Below are positions 25,280 through 35,562 of a DNA stretch of 64,000 nucleotides, piece after piece; position 1 is the stretch's first letter, and every line of letters starts with the position of its first letter. This DNA is from Shewanella avicenniae (GTDB taxonomy: Bacteria; Pseudomonadota; Gammaproteobacteria; Enterobacterales; Shewanellaceae). Location: contig NZ_CP071503.1 of the NCBI RefSeq assembly GCF_017354945.1, positions 2,232,001 through 2,296,000 of the forward strand, written 5' to 3'. The notes under the pieces were generated by a model that saw only the letters and a list, made by a program, of their open reading frames with translations, was not told where the DNA came from and made no database searches. The position numbers and the translations under genes were made by a program.

Positions 25280-26437
25280 TTACAGCGCTAATTCCAAAAT
25301 GTTTGCAGCGTCTGTTGGGGTGATATCACCGTGTTCACCCAGTTGCACAAACTGGTGTTGTTCCAGTTTAGCCACAACCTTAGGAATGATATCTGCGCCT
25401 AAGCCGTAGTCCGCCAAACGGGTTTTAACGCCCATCGCTTCAAAGAACTCACGGGTACGCACAATGGCTTTCTCGGCGGCAATCAAATCATCACCATCAG
25501 TCACACCCAATACGCGACGGCCATATTGCGCCAATTTTTCGCGTTTCTGTTCCAGTTTGTAGATCCATAATGCTGGCATCACAATCGCCAGCGTTTGACC
25601 GTGGTCTAGGCCGTACAATCCAGTGATCTCTTGACCAATCAAGTGAGTCGCCCAGTCAGCTGGTACACCAGTGGCGATGAGGCCGTTCAGTGCCATTGTT
25701 GCTGCCCACATCAGGTTGGCGCGCACTTCATAGTTTTGTGGTTCAGTCAGTGCTTTAGGACCATCTTCCAAAATGGTAGACAGCAGCCCTTCGGCAAAGC
25801 GATCTTGTACCTTAGCGTTTACCGGGTATGTAACGTACTGTTCAAGCACATGCACAAATGAATCCACAACACCGTTACCCACTTGGCGTGCAGGCAAAGT
25901 GTACGTGGTTTGTGGGTCAAGAATTGAGAAACGTGGACGCACGTAATCAGAGTTGAAGAACAGTTTATCTTGCGTATCAGCGCGGGTGACGACTGAGGTT
26001 GGGTTCATTTCTGAACCGGTAGCAGCCAGTGTCAGTACACAACCGACTGGCAATGCGCCTTGAACCGCGCCACCGAATGATTGAATGATTTCCCACGCAT
26101 CGCCTTGGTGTTTCGCAGCAGCCGCAATAAATTTAGTGGCGTCGATCACCGAACCACCACCGACGGCCAGTAGAAAGTCCACATTGTTGGCGTTAACTTG
26201 CTCAACTGCTTTCATGCACGTGTCGTAATGTGGGTTTGGTTCAATGCCACCAAACTCAACCCATTTGATGCCTTGCAGCGCGTTAGTCACTTGCTCAAAT
26301 ACGCCGTTCTTTTTGATACTACCGCCGCCGTAGACGATCATAACGGTTGCATCAGCTGGGACTTCTTGCGCCAATTGGGCAATTTGACCTTCACCAAAAA
26401 TAATCTTGGTGTTATTGAAAAAACTAAAGTTGTTCAT
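25280..26437 (-). CDS. yqhD: YqhD-type NADPH-dependent alcohol dehydrogenase / aldehyde reductase (host copy)
   Basis: The 385-aa iron-type alcohol dehydrogenase starts MNNFSFFNNTKIIFG, as YqhD does. It shows AVGGGSVID (cofactor), the metal ligands in VVDSFVHVLEQY, and the later His in DWATHL and LDHGQTLA. E. coli YqhD reduces toxic short-chain and lipid-derived aldehydes with NADPH. The frame could extend to 26506, but the added residues do not match the family and GGAAG precedes ATG 26437. It is bracketed by a terminator and a long upstream region shared with the divergent MFS operon. It has a paralogue in the transposon cargo. Confidence 0.92.
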   Translation of the reverse strand: MNNFSFFNNTKIIFGEGQIAQLAQEVPADATVMIVYGGGSIKKNGVFEQVTNALQGIKWVEFGGIEPNPHYDTCMKAVEQVNANNVDFLLAVGGGSVIDATKFIAAAAKHQGDAWEIIQSFGGAVQGALPVGCVLTLAATGSEMNPTSVVTRADTQDKLFFNSDYVRPRFSILDPQTTYTLPARQVGNGVVDSFVHVLEQYVTYPVNAKVQDRFAEGLLSTILEDGPKALTEPQNYEVRANLMWAATMALNGLIATGVPADWATHLIGQEITGLYGLDHGQTLAIVMPALWIYKLEQKREKLAQYGRRVLGVTDGDDLIAAEKAIVRTREFFEAMGVKTRLADYGLGADIIPKVVAKLEQHQFVQLGEHGDITPTDAANILELAL

Positions 26438-26988
26438 CGGTTTAAGCTTCCAAATAAAGAGGTGCCGTCGATAATTCAACATCACCAGATAAGAAAGGGT
26501 GTACAAGCGTGCAACAGCGAAACACTGCTGAATAGTAAGAGTTGCGATCGCTTTGTGAATGATGCCTATTTTTATGCAGTTGCAGGAGCTTTGACAACCG
26601 CTGAATACAGCGTTCGCGCGTAGGCGAGGCCTTTTCCAACGCTAAAATTAAAAATAATATCCATATAATCAGTATGTTAAATAATCACACTGCGATTGAT
26701 GAGTTTTTCTAATTACTATTAGTGTTTTATTGAGCTTGTTTGTTATATTCGCTGTTTTAAACTGCTGAACTAACAAATTTGTATGACTCATTATTGTGGC
26801 GTTTTTCCCCTTAGCTCATCGCGTGAAATGCGTTGCTATCATCCATTGCCACAGTCCAAGTGTTCGCTGACAACATTCACTTACAGCGTTATCGGTAAGC
26901 CGTTTAAGCTGCTAAAGTTGTGTTGTTTTGCATAAGCAACTTTGAATATTGAGCCGCCGTTTCGCACATTTTTAAAGGAGCTATTAGG
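26438..26988. other. Divergent promoter region of yqhD and the MFS operon
   Basis: This is 551 bp without a supported gene. It is AT-rich in the middle (26640-26800). A perfect palindrome ACAAATTTGT at 26773-26782 could be an operator for a MarR-type protein. The ribosome site of the MFS gene, AAAGGAG, lies at 26975-26981. Confidence 0.5.
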
Positions 26989-28191
26989 TTGGAAAACAAA
27001 GCAGATAAAGCCTCATTTTGGGCAGCCGCATTATCGCTTGCAGCCACCTTTGTTGCCTCAGCAACCCCAATTCCACTTTATGGCACCTATCAACGCATTG
27101 ATGGCGTCAGCTATTTTGAATTGTCGCTCAGTTCTGTGGTGTATTTTGTGGGAGCAGTAACCGCACTGCTGATTTTTGGTCGCTTGTCGAATCATCTTGG
27201 TCGTCGCCCTGTGTCATTGATGGCGGTGGTATTGGCCGCGATGGCATCGGTATCATTCTTACAAGTGCATGATGCCTTACCGCTATTAACTGGCCGTTTT
27301 TTACAGGGCCTAGCCTGCGGGTTAGCCTCAACCGCTCTCGCCGCTTGGGTGGTCGATTGCGCCCAAGCCGTACCTAAATGGGTGGCACCGGCGGTGATCA
27401 GTTGCGGGCCTATGACCGGCTTAACTATCGGCGGCATTATCTCGGGTATTTTGGTGGAATATGGCCCAATACCACGGCAACTGCCCTTCTACGTTGTGCT
27501 GGTGTTATTGGTTATCTGCGTTGCATTGGTGATGCGCGCTAAAGAAACCATGCAGCCCTCAGCGGGCGCGTTAGCCTCATTAAAACCGCAAATGGGTTTA
27601 CCGGTTAAAGCACGCAAGTTCTTCCCGGTTGCTGCAGTGACTTTTGTCAGTACTTGGGCGTTGGGCGGTTTCTTTCAAGCCTTTGGCCCCGCGATGGCGA
27701 ATGAGCAATTGCACTCATCAAACGCAGTAGCAGCTGCCTTGGTATTTGCCTCGATTATGGCACCCAGCACCATCGGCGCTTCTATTGCAGGCAAGATGAG
27801 AGCCACCACATCGCAGTTTTATGGCATGGTGAGCTTTGCGGTTTTCGTTGGCGGTTTATTGCTGGCGTTGCAATGGGGCAGCTTAACCTTGTTCCTTATC
27901 ACCAGTATCTTGGCCGGTACTTCACAAGGCATGGTCCTCACCGGCAGCATTCAAACCATGGTGTCACATTTACAACCGAAAGAGCGCGCTAATGTGTTGT
28001 CGGTAATCTATGTGACGTCCTATGTCGGCGCGGCGATCCCTACATTAATCGCAGGGCGTATGTCTGAAAGCTTCAGTCTGCTGCAAGTGGCCTGTGGCTA
28101 TGGCGTACTAGCGCTTATCGGGGCTATCACCGTCATTGTTTCAAGAAAATATCAACAGCGGGAGTTTCAACAATGCGAGCTAAATGGCTAA
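26989..28191 (+). CDS. Major facilitator superfamily transporter
   Basis: The 400-aa polytopic protein has about 12 membrane segments. The MFS loop 2-3 signature is visible as FGRLSNHLGRRPVSL, and the second half repeats the pattern less clearly. Translation starts at TTG 26989, 8 nt after AAAGGAG. It overlaps the next gene by 19 nt, so the genes form an operon with the cyclophilin-like protein and pptA. Within a locus of aldehyde and quinone enzymes a drug or metabolite exporter is plausible, but the substrate is unknown. Confidence 0.87.
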   Translation: MENKADKASFWAAALSLAATFVASATPIPLYGTYQRIDGVSYFELSLSSVVYFVGAVTALLIFGRLSNHLGRRPVSLMAVVLAAMASVSFLQVHDALPLLTGRFLQGLACGLASTALAAWVVDCAQAVPKWVAPAVISCGPMTGLTIGGIISGILVEYGPIPRQLPFYVVLVLLVICVALVMRAKETMQPSAGALASLKPQMGLPVKARKFFPVAAVTFVSTWALGGFFQAFGPAMANEQLHSSNAVAAALVFASIMAPSTIGASIAGKMRATTSQFYGMVSFAVFVGGLLLALQWGSLTLFLITSILAGTSQGMVLTGSIQTMVSHLQPKERANVLSVIYVTSYVGAAIPTLIAGRMSESFSLLQVACGYGVLALIGAITVIVSRKYQQREFQQCELNG

Positions 28192-28634
28192 CGGGTTATT
28201 GGCGCCAAGCATTGCTGATGTTATGCGCGCTAATTTCCGTAAACGCTTATTCTACAAACGCAGTTCAGCAGGAGAACCACGTGAAAATTGCTATCGACAT
28301 TCAAGGTCAAACCATCACTGCCACATTAAAAGCGAATAGCGAAGCAGTGAACGATTTTGTCGCCCAGTTGCCTTTGTCACTGACACTGACCGACTATGCC
28401 GCGACCGAAAAAGTCGCTGATTTGCCAAAACGTTTGTCTACCAAAGGTGAGCCTGCGGGCACCGCCGCCAAAGCCGGTGATATCACCTACTACGCTCCTT
28501 GGGGTAACTTGGCAATTTTCCACAAGTCATTTGGCCACGCCAGTGGTTTGGTTAAGTTGGGGTCACTGGATTCAGGCCTTGATCTGATGAAAAAATCTGG
28601 CGCCTTTGAAGTGACCATTCGCCTCGCTGACTAA
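28173..28634 (+). CDS. Exported cyclophilin-like fold protein
   Basis: The 153-aa protein has an N-terminal hydrophobic export signal (ALLMLCALISVNAYS) and a cyclophilin-like beta-barrel domain of the small bacterial type (VKIAIDIQGQTITATL ... LPLSLTLTDYA ... KAGDITYYAPWGNLAIFH). This family lacks the prolyl-isomerase active site of true cyclophilins and often sits beside YqhD, AKR and tautomerase genes. Its reaction is unknown. It overlaps the MFS gene by 19 nt and is followed 28 bp later by pptA. Confidence 0.8.
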   Translation: MRAKWLTGYWRQALLMLCALISVNAYSTNAVQQENHVKIAIDIQGQTITATLKANSEAVNDFVAQLPLSLTLTDYAATEKVADLPKRLSTKGEPAGTAAKAGDITYYAPWGNLAIFHKSFGHASGLVKLGSLDSGLDLMKKSGAFEVTIRLAD

Positions 28635-28662
28635 TCTTTTAACAGGCACAAGGAGTGAACAT

Positions 28663-28893
28663 ATGCCTCATGTAAAAGTAAGTTTCGCCACTCGTGATCT
28701 GAGCACCGAACAGCAACAAAGTTTTGCAAATGATCTCGTGGACGTATTGAAAAAACATCTCAGTACCACTGACGATGCAATTTCGGTTGAATTTGAAGAG
28801 GTGCCGTCAACCCAGTGGAAATCGTCGGTGTACGACCCGCGCATTAAACCGCAACTCGACAGCTTAGTGAAAAAACCCGGTTACGAAATGTAA
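28663..28893 (+). CDS. pptA: 4-oxalocrotonate tautomerase family protein PptA
   Basis: The 76-aa small tautomerase keeps the catalytic Pro-1 after Met removal (MPHVKVSF), and the C-terminal LVKKPGYEM closely matches E. coli PptA (YdcE). Family enzymes interconvert enol and keto forms; the natural substrate of PptA is not established. An AAGGAG-type site precedes the ATG. It is the last gene of the MFS operon, with a terminator 70 bp later. Confidence 0.88.
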   Translation: MPHVKVSFATRDLSTEQQQSFANDLVDVLKKHLSTTDDAISVEFEEVPSTQWKSSVYDPRIKPQLDSLVKKPGYEM

Positions 28894-28963
28894 TCTTTAG
28901 GTATCAGCATTCATGAGGTTAAGCGCTTGTGAGTGTTAAGCAATAGACGGTAGCTTGATAACG

Positions 28964-28993
28964 AAAAACGCACTGGCTCACCGGCGCGTTTTT
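28964..28993 (+). terminator. Terminator after pptA
   Basis: AAAAACGC pairs with GCGTTTTT around a GC-rich loop; the stem runs directly into the T-tract. Confidence 0.65.
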
Positions 28994-28999
28994 GTTTAA

Positions 29000-30034
<1,035 letters not shown>

Positions 30035-30068
30035 GGTTATTTTTGGCTTTAACGATACGAGGTAAACA

Positions 30069-31229
30069 TTGAAGAAGATGTTGTATTGGATTCTCGCAAT
30101 AATCATGCTGTTGGTAGTGGCTGTTTTTGCTTATTTGCAACTGCCAAAATTTGGTTCAGCTGCGGCGGGTGAACGCCTTGAAGCGATAAAACATGCTGCC
30201 AACTACCAAAACGGCGAATTTACCAACGAAATCGCCACCCCGCTGTTTACCACCGATAAGAGCTTTTTACAGATCTTATTTGAAAACATGGGTGATAAAC
30301 CGCAGCGCTTGCGCCCAGAGAATCCGCTGCCTAGCGTGCATACCGCGATAAAGCAGCTCGACCGCAACCAAGATCTGTTTATTTGGCTCGGCCACTCCTC
30401 GTTCTATTTGCAAATTGCAGGTAAAACACTGCTGCTTGATCCTGTTTTTAGTGAAGACGCTGCACCTGTACCCTATGTTAACCGTCCGTTTGGGGGTACC
30501 AATATCTTCAATGCTGACGATTTCCCCGCTATCGATGCTTTATTGATTTCACACGACCATTGGGATCACTTAGATTACCCAAGCGTAATGGCACTAAAAC
30601 CCAAGGTTGACCAAGTAATTACTGGGCTCGGCATTGGTGCTAGTTTTGATGCGTGGGGGTTTGAGAATAGTAAGATCCATAGCGGCAACTGGAATAGCCA
30701 GTTTGACCTTGGTGATGGCGTGAAAGTCAATTTAGTACCAGCGCGGCACTACTCAGGTCGTTCACTCAGTCGAAAACAAACGTTATGGGCGGGCTTTATT
30801 GTTGAATCACCCAAGTATCGGCTCTATTTTAGTGGCGATAGCGGTTACGGTCCTCACTTTAAAGAGTTACAGCAACGTTTTGGCGAATTTGATTTTGTCG
30901 CATTGGATTCAGGTCAATATGATGCGCGCTGGGCCAATATTCATATGACCCCAGAGCAAGCGGTGCAAGCTGCAACCGAGCTCAATACCAAGGCGTTCTT
31001 CCCAGAACATATTGGCAAATTTGCCTTGGCAAAACATCCTTGGGATGAACCATTTCAACGGGCAAAAGTTGCCAGCGAAGGTAAACCTTTTACTTTGGTC
31101 ACACCGTTAATTGGTGAAGCGATTCTTTTGGATGGGATGCTGACGCATAGCTATCGAGATTGGTGGGCTGAAGCGGCAAAACTGCCACAAACGGCAAATA
31201 CACCAGCGCTGGGATCCAGCAGCAATTAG
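30069..31229 (+). CDS. Membrane-anchored MBL-fold metal hydrolase (NAPE-PLD / UlaG-like)
   Basis: The 386-aa protein has an N-terminal membrane anchor (YWILAIIMLLVVAVFAYL) and a metallo-beta-lactamase fold. HDHWDHLD supplies the zinc ligands, ARHYSGR the next His, FSGDSGYG the bridging Asp and FPEHIGKF the last His. The arrangement is that of N-acylphosphatidylethanolamine phospholipase D-like proteins, which act on lipid phosphoesters at the membrane. The bacterial substrate is not known. Translation starts at TTG 30069 with GAGGT upstream. The 3' end overlaps the convergent GGDEF-EAL gene by 4 nt. Confidence 0.87.
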   Translation: MKKMLYWILAIIMLLVVAVFAYLQLPKFGSAAAGERLEAIKHAANYQNGEFTNEIATPLFTTDKSFLQILFENMGDKPQRLRPENPLPSVHTAIKQLDRNQDLFIWLGHSSFYLQIAGKTLLLDPVFSEDAAPVPYVNRPFGGTNIFNADDFPAIDALLISHDHWDHLDYPSVMALKPKVDQVITGLGIGASFDAWGFENSKIHSGNWNSQFDLGDGVKVNLVPARHYSGRSLSRKQTLWAGFIVESPKYRLYFSGDSGYGPHFKELQQRFGEFDFVALDSGQYDARWANIHMTPEQAVQAATELNTKAFFPEHIGKFALAKHPWDEPFQRAKVASEGKPFTLVTPLIGEAILLDGMLTHSYRDWWAEAAKLPQTANTPALGSSSN

Positions 31230-33412
31230 TGTTTATGCGGTATCAGCAGTTTGGCAGCATCGCTATCATTACTGCTGATACCGAATGAAGTAGGCGAATC
31301 AAACAACTTGGCAAATGACTCTTCCGCGCGGTGGCAAGCCAACTCAAGTTGATCAAGCGGCACTGGCTTAGCAAAGTAGTAACCCTGCATTTCATCACAG
31401 CCCTGCTCTAGCAAATAATGGGCTTGTTCCGTGGTTTCAATCCCTTCACTACAGGTTTTCAAGCCAATGGCACGCGCCATGGCCAAAATGGCACTGAGTA
31501 CCGCTCGGTCTTTCTGGGTTTTGATGCTGTTGATAATAAACTGCCGATCAATTTTCAGGGTGTCTAGCTCAATTTCCGTAAGGCAACTCAACGATGAATA
31601 CCCCGTACCAAAATCGTCCAAGGCAACTGAACCGCCCAAGTCACGGATCTTTTTAAAGAAGCCATTTGCCGAACTTAAATCATCTAGGTAGCTTGACTCG
31701 GTCATCTCGAACTGCAAGTTCTTGATTGATTGGCCGTGATGGTCCAGTTGTTCGTTAATTATCTCTTCCAAAAGTGGATTTTTTAAATCTTCGGAAGAGA
31801 CGTTCAACGACACTAAAATGTCATCACCACAAATCTTCTTTAGCTCGGCCAAATCGGAAATCACCCGTTTAATGACCCAACGGGTAATATCGCCGATTTT
31901 ACCGCCGCTTTCGGCAATCGGAATAAATTCCGCCGGAGAGACAAAACCTAAGTCAGGGCTATGCCAACGCAACAAACCCTCAATGCCTCGAATTCTGCCA
32001 TTGCGGCCAATCTTGAGCTGATAGACCATGCTAAATTCGTCATATTCCAAGGCAAAGGGAATCAAGCCGACAATCTGAATCCGACGCATATTGTCATCCA
32101 GCATGCTCGGTTCAAAAATCTTATGGGTACCTTTACCTAAGCGCTTCGCCTCGTACATGGCGATATCCGCATAAGAAATAATATTGTCACGGTTATAGTT
32201 TGCCGCACTGGCAAATACTACGCCCATACTTAAGCCAGTATGGATGTCCCATTGATCAATTCGCAGCGAATTTTCAAAGGTTTGGTAAATGCGCTCAACT
32301 AAGCTGCGAACCTCTTGGGCATTGGTGCCAAGCGCTGTAATCAGCAAAAATTCATCACCACCAAGGCGGCCTAAAATATCACCACGATTTAGATTGCCCA
32401 ACACAGCTTCAGTCACGCCGATCAATAACTTATCGCCAACATCGTGGCCCATATGGTCGTTGATCGATTTAAAGTCATCGAGGTCAAAAAAGATTACCGC
32501 AAAATCACTGCTGTCGTTTTTGGCGATATTGATTCGGCGATCCAACAACTCCATCAGTTGTCGTCGGTTCACCAAGCCAGTTAGCTGGTCATAGTTTGCT
32601 AACTGATGCATGGCATCTTTTTGTTCTTTAAGCTGGGCTTGTTGCTGCAAGTTACGCTGAGTCTCGGTGTTAATCGTGTCCATCATATCGTTCATGGCGT
32701 GACCGAGCATCGCCACTTCATCGCGGCCCTCAACTTCACATTGCAACGAATAATCATTAGACCGTGATACCTTTTTGGTGAAGTTCACCAACGCCATCAG
32801 CGGCTTTAATAGTGACTCAAAAGAAAAGTACGTAGCGAGCAGTGCTAACACTAAAATGAGTACGCTGGTCGGCAAGGCTGATACCACTAATTGCGTTAAA
32901 CTTTCAGCCACAGGTTTACTGATATTACTTTCGACTGACACATAGCCTATCGGCGCATTGGGCTCACCAATGGCGCGCGTACAGATCACCGAATCACTAT
33001 TCTTAAAATGTTGAATACGTTCATTTATCGAGAGACGTTCGAAGTGTGGAAGCTGCAACATATCTTCATTATCGAACACCGATGCGGCGATATATTTTTC
33101 TTTGATTTCACCGGTGGGGCTATACACCACAACCGAGCGAACGTAGCTAAATTTCTCGAACTTCAATAACTGCGTTCTGATAAAAAAGCTGTCTTCCGAT
33201 TCACTCATGGTCAATAGCAGATCGTCCGCAAAGTTTTCAGTCGTTGCGACTAACGAGTTTTCCGCTAATTCCGAATAACTGAGCTTATGCTCTCGGGCCG
33301 CAATCAATAGCACCATAGCGACGCAGATGCAGATCGACAGCGTACAGATAGCAAAAAACTTTGCTCGAATATTGAGACCTTTACCTAACAAGCGATCTGC
33401 CTTTTTATTCAC
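31226..33412 (-). CDS. Membrane GGDEF-EAL protein with periplasmic sensor and HAMP
   Basis: The 728-aa protein makes and/or breaks cyclic di-GMP at the inner membrane. Order: TM 1 (about 15-40), periplasmic sensor (about 41-185), TM 2 (about 186-208), HAMP (about 209-262), GGDEF (about 280-440), EAL (about 450-705). The GGDEF motif is intact (LGRLGGDEF), but the inhibitory RxxD site reads NRGD, so product inhibition is probably absent. The EAL site has EGLLR, LNVSSEDL, FEMTES, DDFGTGYSS and KIDRQF, so phosphodiesterase residues are present. It is last in an operon with a porin and a PBP-like protein, 3 bp after the latter. Confidence 0.93.
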   Translation of the reverse strand: MNKKADRLLGKGLNIRAKFFAICTLSICICVAMVLLIAAREHKLSYSELAENSLVATTENFADDLLLTMSESEDSFFIRTQLLKFEKFSYVRSVVVYSPTGEIKEKYIAASVFDNEDMLQLPHFERLSINERIQHFKNSDSVICTRAIGEPNAPIGYVSVESNISKPVAESLTQLVVSALPTSVLILVLALLATYFSFESLLKPLMALVNFTKKVSRSNDYSLQCEVEGRDEVAMLGHAMNDMMDTINTETQRNLQQQAQLKEQKDAMHQLANYDQLTGLVNRRQLMELLDRRINIAKNDSSDFAVIFFDLDDFKSINDHMGHDVGDKLLIGVTEAVLGNLNRGDILGRLGGDEFLLITALGTNAQEVRSLVERIYQTFENSLRIDQWDIHTGLSMGVVFASAANYNRDNIISYADIAMYEAKRLGKGTHKIFEPSMLDDNMRRIQIVGLIPFALEYDEFSMVYQLKIGRNGRIRGIEGLLRWHSPDLGFVSPAEFIPIAESGGKIGDITRWVIKRVISDLAELKKICGDDILVSLNVSSEDLKNPLLEEIINEQLDHHGQSIKNLQFEMTESSYLDDLSSANGFFKKIRDLGGSVALDDFGTGYSSLSCLTEIELDTLKIDRQFIINSIKTQKDRAVLSAILAMARAIGLKTCSEGIETTEQAHYLLEQGCDEMQGYYFAKPVPLDQLELACHRAEESFAKLFDSPTSFGISSNDSDAAKLLIPHKH

Positions 33413-33415
33413 GTA

Positions 33416-33865
33416 TTATTTTTGGTAAACAACGGCCAACTCAGGCGGTAACTTTACATATCCTGGTAAATACGCCACAGAATTAGGGTTATTAAGTAGA
33501 TAATCGATCACTTCATCAATCGAGTTCAGCTCAATCGGCGGCATTGCCCGTCCGGTAAACTGTAATTGCGTCCAATACGCTTTAACGCGATGTTCCGTGA
33601 GTCCTATCACTTCGTTATTGAACGTGGTTCTAATCTCATTGCCTGAAGCAAAAAACACAGGTTCAAACTTGCGGCCTAATGTGCCCCCCATAAAGATCTG
33701 CCGAACTTGGCTTTTCGACAGTTGTGGCACATCGTTGTCAGCTCGACTTACGACAATTATTCGGTTTGCGTCTGCATAACTGGCAGAGAAAGGACTCACC
33801 AGTACAAACGCCAACATCATTGTGGCGAGCTTTAATGAATGCAATATGCTAGTCCTTGTCATCAT
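33416..33865 (-). CDS. Small PstS-like periplasmic binding domain protein
   Basis: The 149-aa exported protein has a signal peptide (MMLAFVLVSPFSASYA, cleavage after SYA) and a truncated PBP-like fold of the phosphate-ABC substrate-binding type: IIVVSRADNDVPQLSKSQVRQIFMG, then NSVAYLPGYV. It is about half the length of real PstS, so it is unlikely to feed a transporter. Its start (ATG 33865) overlaps the porin stop as TAATG. The adjacent GGDEF-EAL sensor suggests it delivers a ligand signal to that sensor's periplasmic domain, an inference from order only. Confidence 0.8.
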   Translation of the reverse strand: MMTRTSILHSLKLATMMLAFVLVSPFSASYADANRIIVVSRADNDVPQLSKSQVRQIFMGGTLGRKFEPVFFASGNEIRTTFNNEVIGLTEHRVKAYWTQLQFTGRAMPPIELNSIDEVIDYLLNNPNSVAYLPGYVKLPPELAVVYQK

Positions 33866-35091
33866 TAAAACACCCAATCAATTGCGAATAAAAACAGGGT
33901 CGAATTTCGGTCGAAATCCGGCTGTGGATTATCGTAAAAAGCGTTTTCACCTGGGTTACCATTAAGGAAAGTGACTTCCGTTTTAAGCGCAACATTATCA
34001 GCGACATCCCAGCGGGCACCAACCGTCCAACTTTTAGCATTATCTTTGTAACGCTGCGCCATTATGGATTCTATCGCGTAATAAACTTGGTCAAGCTCAG
34101 GACTGATACCTGGGACAATCTCCTGCTCAAAATTACTGTAGTGCATTTGACTGGCGGCATAGGTTAGATGGAAGGTAAAGTCTCCCCAGTAGACGCCCCC
34201 ACCCACGTAGTAACCCGTCAATGCCCAAGGCACCATATATTGGATTTCAGACTGAGCCTGCATCCACTCTGCACGGAAAAAGTAATTGAGGTCATCGTAA
34301 CTAAAACCAAGCTGAGTAATATCGCCCCAACCTTTGGTCTTTAGCGCATCGGCGGTACGGGTTAACCCCGCGCTCTGCAGCATCTGTTGTAACTGAGATA
34401 ATTGAGGAATTTTTAGATCGGGATAACCGCGATAACGCGAGACGCGAAACTCAACATTCTCGTAGCGCGCCTTGGCAATCAAGCCGCCCATCTTCTTCAA
34501 CTCATAGTCGGTGGTGCCGCCAAATATATAGATACCACCACCGCCATAGGAACCGGCATAACCTTGTAAGGTGTAGTCGATGGTATCGGTCGAGTAACCC
34601 CAAGTGACGTCGATGCCATCATAGGTGGGAAAGATGTAGCCGTTATAGATTTGGAATGGCAGGTTAATCCAAGGATAGGAGTAACCTACATCAATCGAAT
34701 CACTGTAAAGGAAAAATGGACCACGTTGGCGTCCCGCACGAATGGTCAGGTTATCCGCGGGAGTCCATGTTAAATACAACCACTCTAAATCTGAGTCTCG
34801 AGTTTCAGAGGCAGTTAATACGCCTTGAGCGGTCACGCTTAACTTATCTGAAAACTGGTAGTTTGCCTGCAACCCAAGCAGCGATGCAGGTTTAAACGTA
34901 ACACCGTCGTCGTAGCCTTTAAACTCAGCTTTATCAGTGCCGAGATTACCGACAACAAACCGTCCAAATCCTGAAAAGGTGAGATTGTTCCATGCACTGT
35001 CTTCGGCCATCGCGCTCTGCGTAAGATAACTGCCGCAGAGCACCACCGTAGAGACGGCTTGAGCCACGCATTTTTTTAGAATTGGTTTCAT
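33865..35091 (-). CDS. Outer-membrane porin-like beta-barrel protein
   Basis: The 408-aa protein has a signal peptide (cleavage near AMA-ED), many alternating amphipathic strands rich in aromatic residues and glycine, and a C-terminal aromatic end, LFAIDWVF, the signature of outer-membrane barrels recognised by BamA. LTFSGFGRFVVGNLG at the mature N-terminus is typical of Shewanella and Vibrio porin-like proteins. It is first in the operon with the PBP-like and GGDEF-EAL genes. The solute is unknown. Confidence 0.85.
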   Translation of the reverse strand: MKPILKKCVAQAVSTVVLCGSYLTQSAMAEDSAWNNLTFSGFGRFVVGNLGTDKAEFKGYDDGVTFKPASLLGLQANYQFSDKLSVTAQGVLTASETRDSDLEWLYLTWTPADNLTIRAGRQRGPFFLYSDSIDVGYSYPWINLPFQIYNGYIFPTYDGIDVTWGYSTDTIDYTLQGYAGSYGGGGIYIFGGTTDYELKKMGGLIAKARYENVEFRVSRYRGYPDLKIPQLSQLQQMLQSAGLTRTADALKTKGWGDITQLGFSYDDLNYFFRAEWMQAQSEIQYMVPWALTGYYVGGGVYWGDFTFHLTYAASQMHYSNFEQEIVPGISPELDQVYYAIESIMAQRYKDNAKSWTVGARWDVADNVALKTEVTFLNGNPGENAFYDNPQPDFDRNSTLFLFAIDWVF

Positions 35092-35562
35092 TTTATCCTT
35101 GCGAAACGCATGGTTAACTGTCGTGTGTTACATTTTAGTAGAAGATTTGCAACTTATCTGACAACTCACAATAAATGTGTGACATTAATTTAAAAAAACA
35201 TTTAATTTGCATCATAAGGTCATAATTTTCATTAGCTTAAACTAACCTAGCAACGCTAATTCTTTAGATTAACTTCAGTATTAAATCATCGTATTCGGGT
35301 TGCTGTCGCCGTTACCGTCACAAACCGAACTTATAGAGGATGCAACGCTTGCGCGATTTGGCTGCAATTAACGGTGAAGATAGGTGACTAAGCGGGAATG
35401 ATGTTGAGCACACAAGGCGATTAAAAAGCGCTCAATCGAAACGATTGAACGCTTTGAAAATTGAAATTTGCTGAGTGGTTATCGAGCAGCTACATCACCG
35501 GCCGCCCATTACCCAGAAGACGTCACAAGCAACAAATCGATACTGCGAAGAATCGTGCCGCA
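35092..35562. other. Intergenic region upstream of the porin operon
   Basis: The right half holds the patB terminator. 35100-35280 is AT-rich and probably carries the porin promoter. I saw no supported gene or clear operator in 35281-35420. Confidence 0.45.
35421..35456 (-). terminator. Terminator of the SDR-DUF3737-patB operon
   Basis: AGCGCTCAATCG pairs with CGATTGAACGCT around AAA (12-bp stem with one wobble), followed on the minus strand by TTTTTAAT. Confidence 0.85.
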
